The translations under genes and the position numbers were made by a program. Shown here one piece after another: positions 62,182 to 64,000 of a DNA stretch of 64,000 nt. The stretch's first letter is position 1; every line of letters begins with the position of its first letter. Source of the stretch: Thalassotalea piscium (GTDB lineage Bacteria > Pseudomonadota > Gammaproteobacteria > Enterobacterales > Alteromonadaceae); NCBI RefSeq assembly GCF_030295935.1, contig NZ_AP027362.1:310001-374000 (forward strand), in the 5' to 3' direction. Below the pieces are notes generated by a model. That model saw only the letters and a program-made list of their open reading frames with translations, was not told the DNA's origin and made no database searches.

Positions 62182-64000
62182 ATGAAACTAGCATTATTTT
62201 GCTGCTCATTAATTTTTATGGGGGCAGCACAGGGGCAAGACAAACCATTGTTTGAAGCGCTTGAAGACCAAAACCATAAAGCACAAACTCTCAGCGCAAT
62301 GAGTAAAGCGCAAGATCTGCATACGCACGCAGCTATTAAGGTGCGAATAAATAAAGACGTAATGTCAGATCACTATAATAAATTTAAACACAAGAATAAA
62401 AGAATAGACCAACTACGTAATGATCGAGCTGAGCTTCAGATCGTACTGCCAGATGGCTCCTTACGCAGTGTTGTTGTTAACCGTTTTAAAGAAAACACTA
62501 ATAATGGCTATTCATTTTTTGGGCATATTGAAGGTCAGCCAACCCAAAAAGTGGCACTCAACGTTGTTAACAATCAGGCCTATGCAGGTACGGTATTGTT
62601 GGACGATATAAGCTATAAAATTATTCCTGAATCTGATGGCATATCTATTATTGAGCCAATTTTGGGTGAAGAACACCAATGTGGTGGTGGTAAAGTTGAC
62701 CATGAATTAGAGCGTCAAATAGAGTCACAAGTTACCCCTGCGATAGATCTGCAGATAAGCAATGAAGTGGCTAACAATACAGCAAATAGCCAAGTTGATG
62801 TAATGTTGTTATACACTGGCGCAGCTCGAGTTGGTGCTGGCGGCACAAGCTATATGCAAGCATTAGCACAGCAATCAATCGATCAGATGAACCTGTCGTT
62901 AGAGAATAGTGAAGTTAATGCTTGGGTAAATTTAGTATACGCTAATGAAATCTCTTACCAAGAAACAGGTAATGGCTCTACCGATCTTAACTGGGTAACA
63001 TCAAATGCCTATGTAGGTCAGTTACGTAATACCTATGGTGCTGACTTAGTGGGAATGATTATAGAAAATCCAGGCAACTTATGTGGTTTAGGTTGGTACA
63101 TGTCGACCCCTAGTACAAACTTTGCTTCACGCGGCTTTCAAGTTACTCGCCGTAATTGTGTAGGTGGTTGGACGATATCGCACGAATTTGGTCATAATAT
63201 GGGGTTGCAGCATGACGAAAGAAATGCCGGTGGTACACCAGGGCCGTATCAATATAACTATGGTCACCTATTAGCTAACAATACTCATACCATTATGGCT
63301 TACGGCAGCTCATGTAACTGGTGTCCTGCTATTAACAACTTTTCAAATCCGAATGTTTATTACAATGGATATGCAACAGGTAGCGCCTATCACAATAACG
63401 CACGCCGCTTAAATGATACTAGAGCGTATGTTGCAAACTTTCGCCAAGGTGAAGATACCACTCCTCCTACGCCCCCTCGTGAAACTATTGAATTAAATAA
63501 AGGTGAATCGGTTACCTTAAGTAGCTTGGGTAGAAATATCAGCCAACAATATCGTATTAATGTACCTAGTAATGTTAATAATTTAAAAGTTACTACAAAT
63601 GGCGGAAGTGGCGATGTTGATGTGTTTGTTCACTTTGGTAGTGAAGCGAGTAGCCGTCAATACGACTGTCAAAGCCAAGGTAGTTCTAATACAGAAAGTT
63701 GTACTATCAGCAATCCACAGCAAGGCACATATTATATTACGGTAGCTGCAATTGTTAATAGTAATAATATTAATGTGTTAGCAGATTACAATGTAGAAAC
63801 TAATAATTACAAGTACTTAGGTCGTAAGTATATTAGCCAAGGACACTATGTCACTTTACCCGACAATTACTACGGTTATTATTATGCTAAGGCTGGCACT
63901 CATCAAGCTCAATTGTCGGTTTCAGCGACAGGTCAAACAGATTTTGACTTATACTTACAGCGCTGGAATGGCTATCAGTGGACTTATGTTGCAAGCAGTA
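62182..64000 (+). CDS. Secreted metzincin (M12-type) zinc protease with PPC domain, cut by window end
   Basis: An open frame runs from the ATG at 62182 (AAGGAC site upstream) to the window edge, giving at least 606 residues. A signal peptide spans about 1-18. A propeptide-like region follows (about 19-205). The catalytic domain carries the full metzincin motif HEFGHNMGLQHD at 334-345 and a Met-turn IMAYG with Met372, which resembles the reprolysin-like and adamalysin group. After a TTPPTPP linker comes a PPC-type beta domain (about 435-530, DVDVFVHFG...YYITVAA), and a second similar domain begins near 545. It is probably exported and degrades extracellular protein. The C-terminus lies outside the window. 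Confidence 0.88.
   Translation, partial: MKLALFCCSLIFMGAAQGQDKPLFEALEDQNHKAQTLSAMSKAQDLHTHAAIKVRINKDVMSDHYNKFKHKNKRIDQLRNDRAELQIVLPDGSLRSVVVNRFKENTNNGYSFFGHIEGQPTQKVALNVVNNQAYAGTVLLDDISYKIIPESDGISIIEPILGEEHQCGGGKVDHELERQIESQVTPAIDLQISNEVANNTANSQVDVMLLYTGAARVGAGGTSYMQALAQQSIDQMNLSLENSEVNAWVNLVYANEISYQETGNGSTDLNWVTSNAYVGQLRNTYGADLVGMIIENPGNLCGLGWYMSTPSTNFASRGFQVTRRNCVGGWTISHEFGHNMGLQHDERNAGGTPGPYQYNYGHLLANNTHTIMAYGSSCNWCPAINNFSNPNVYYNGYATGSAYHNNARRLNDTRAYVANFRQGEDTTPPTPPRETIELNKGESVTLSSLGRNISQQYRINVPSNVNNLKVTTNGGSGDVDVFVHFGSEASSRQYDCQSQGSSNTESCTISNPQQGTYYITVAAIVNSNNINVLADYNVETNNYKYLGRKYISQGHYVTLPDNYYGYYYAKAGTHQAQLSVSATGQTDFDLYLQRWNGYQWTYVASS

Overview
The window is an AT-rich stretch of a marine gammaproteobacterial chromosome. 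The 16S rRNA signature regions, the cysJIH, orn, rsgA and psd neighbourhoods and the AT-rich codon usage suggest the Colwelliaceae (Colwellia or Thalassotalea-like). This is inference from the sequence, not a database match. There are no phage genes, no CRISPR array and no transposase genes, but non-autonomous repeat elements are unusually abundant.

Layout. (1) 1-7.4 kb: a Spy/CpxP-like periplasmic protein; a BlaI-type repressor with a BlaR1-type M56 peptidase carrying a TonB C-terminal domain; then ugpQ-like, psd and rsgA, divergent from orn. (2) 7.5-15.3 kb: an RND efflux pump with its adaptor (no outer-membrane channel gene), a secreted M28 peptidase, an exported glutathione-peroxidase-like protein, an MltA-like protein and a SPOUT methyltransferase. 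(3) 15.3-25.8 kb: a nine-gene minus-strand surface polysaccharide locus (Wzx, three GT4 glycosyltransferases, a Wzy-like polymerase, a PglC-like initiating transferase, PglD-, PglE- and PglF-like enzymes). It looks like a Wzx/Wzy pathway started by a diacetylbacillosamine-type sugar. (4) 26-32 kb: a DUF938 methyltransferase, a chemoreceptor and an M16 lipoprotein peptidase. (5) 32.6-39.7 kb: a seven-gene kynurenine-route tryptophan catabolic operon (aldehyde dehydrogenase, 2-aminomuconate deaminase, 3-hydroxyanthranilate dioxygenase, ACMS decarboxylase, kynureninase, kynurenine monooxygenase, tryptophan dioxygenase). It has no kynurenine formamidase and no local regulator. (6) 39.9-47.1 kb: a membrane-anchored RRM protein, divergent from a complete rRNA operon (16S, tRNA-Ile, tRNA-Ala, 23S, 5S). 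The 23S gene has an insertion of about 110 nt in helix 45, and the 5S end carries a degenerate duplication. (7) 47.2-51.5 kb: the assimilatory sulfate reduction operon cysJIH. (8) 51.8-64 kb: a TIGR03899-like protein, a REC-DUF3369-GGDEF-EAL phosphodiesterase, a five-gene ABC exporter with three tandem paralogous periplasmic adaptors, a small ion channel and a truncated secreted metzincin protease.

Repeats are the second theme. A 308-bp element is present twice in opposite orientation (7020-7327 and 51534-51841, about 96% identical by eye). A second family (TIR ctagggcgtgttga) is present at 32201-32469, at 61476-61785 and as a mini-remnant at 7397-7466. Two further inverted-repeat elements lie at 653-945 and 29011-29210. 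Several sit exactly on gene ends, so that the element's terminal repeat supplies the stop codon of the host gene (orn, the ion channel, blaR1). Small hairpins with a CATCCATG core recur in the rRNA spacer regions, and a sequence resembling the core of the 308-bp element lies beside one of them.

The most system-like candidate for new biology is the three-adaptor MacB-type exporter (55614-60807). The helix-45 intervening sequence and the membrane-anchored RRM protein are also worth attention.
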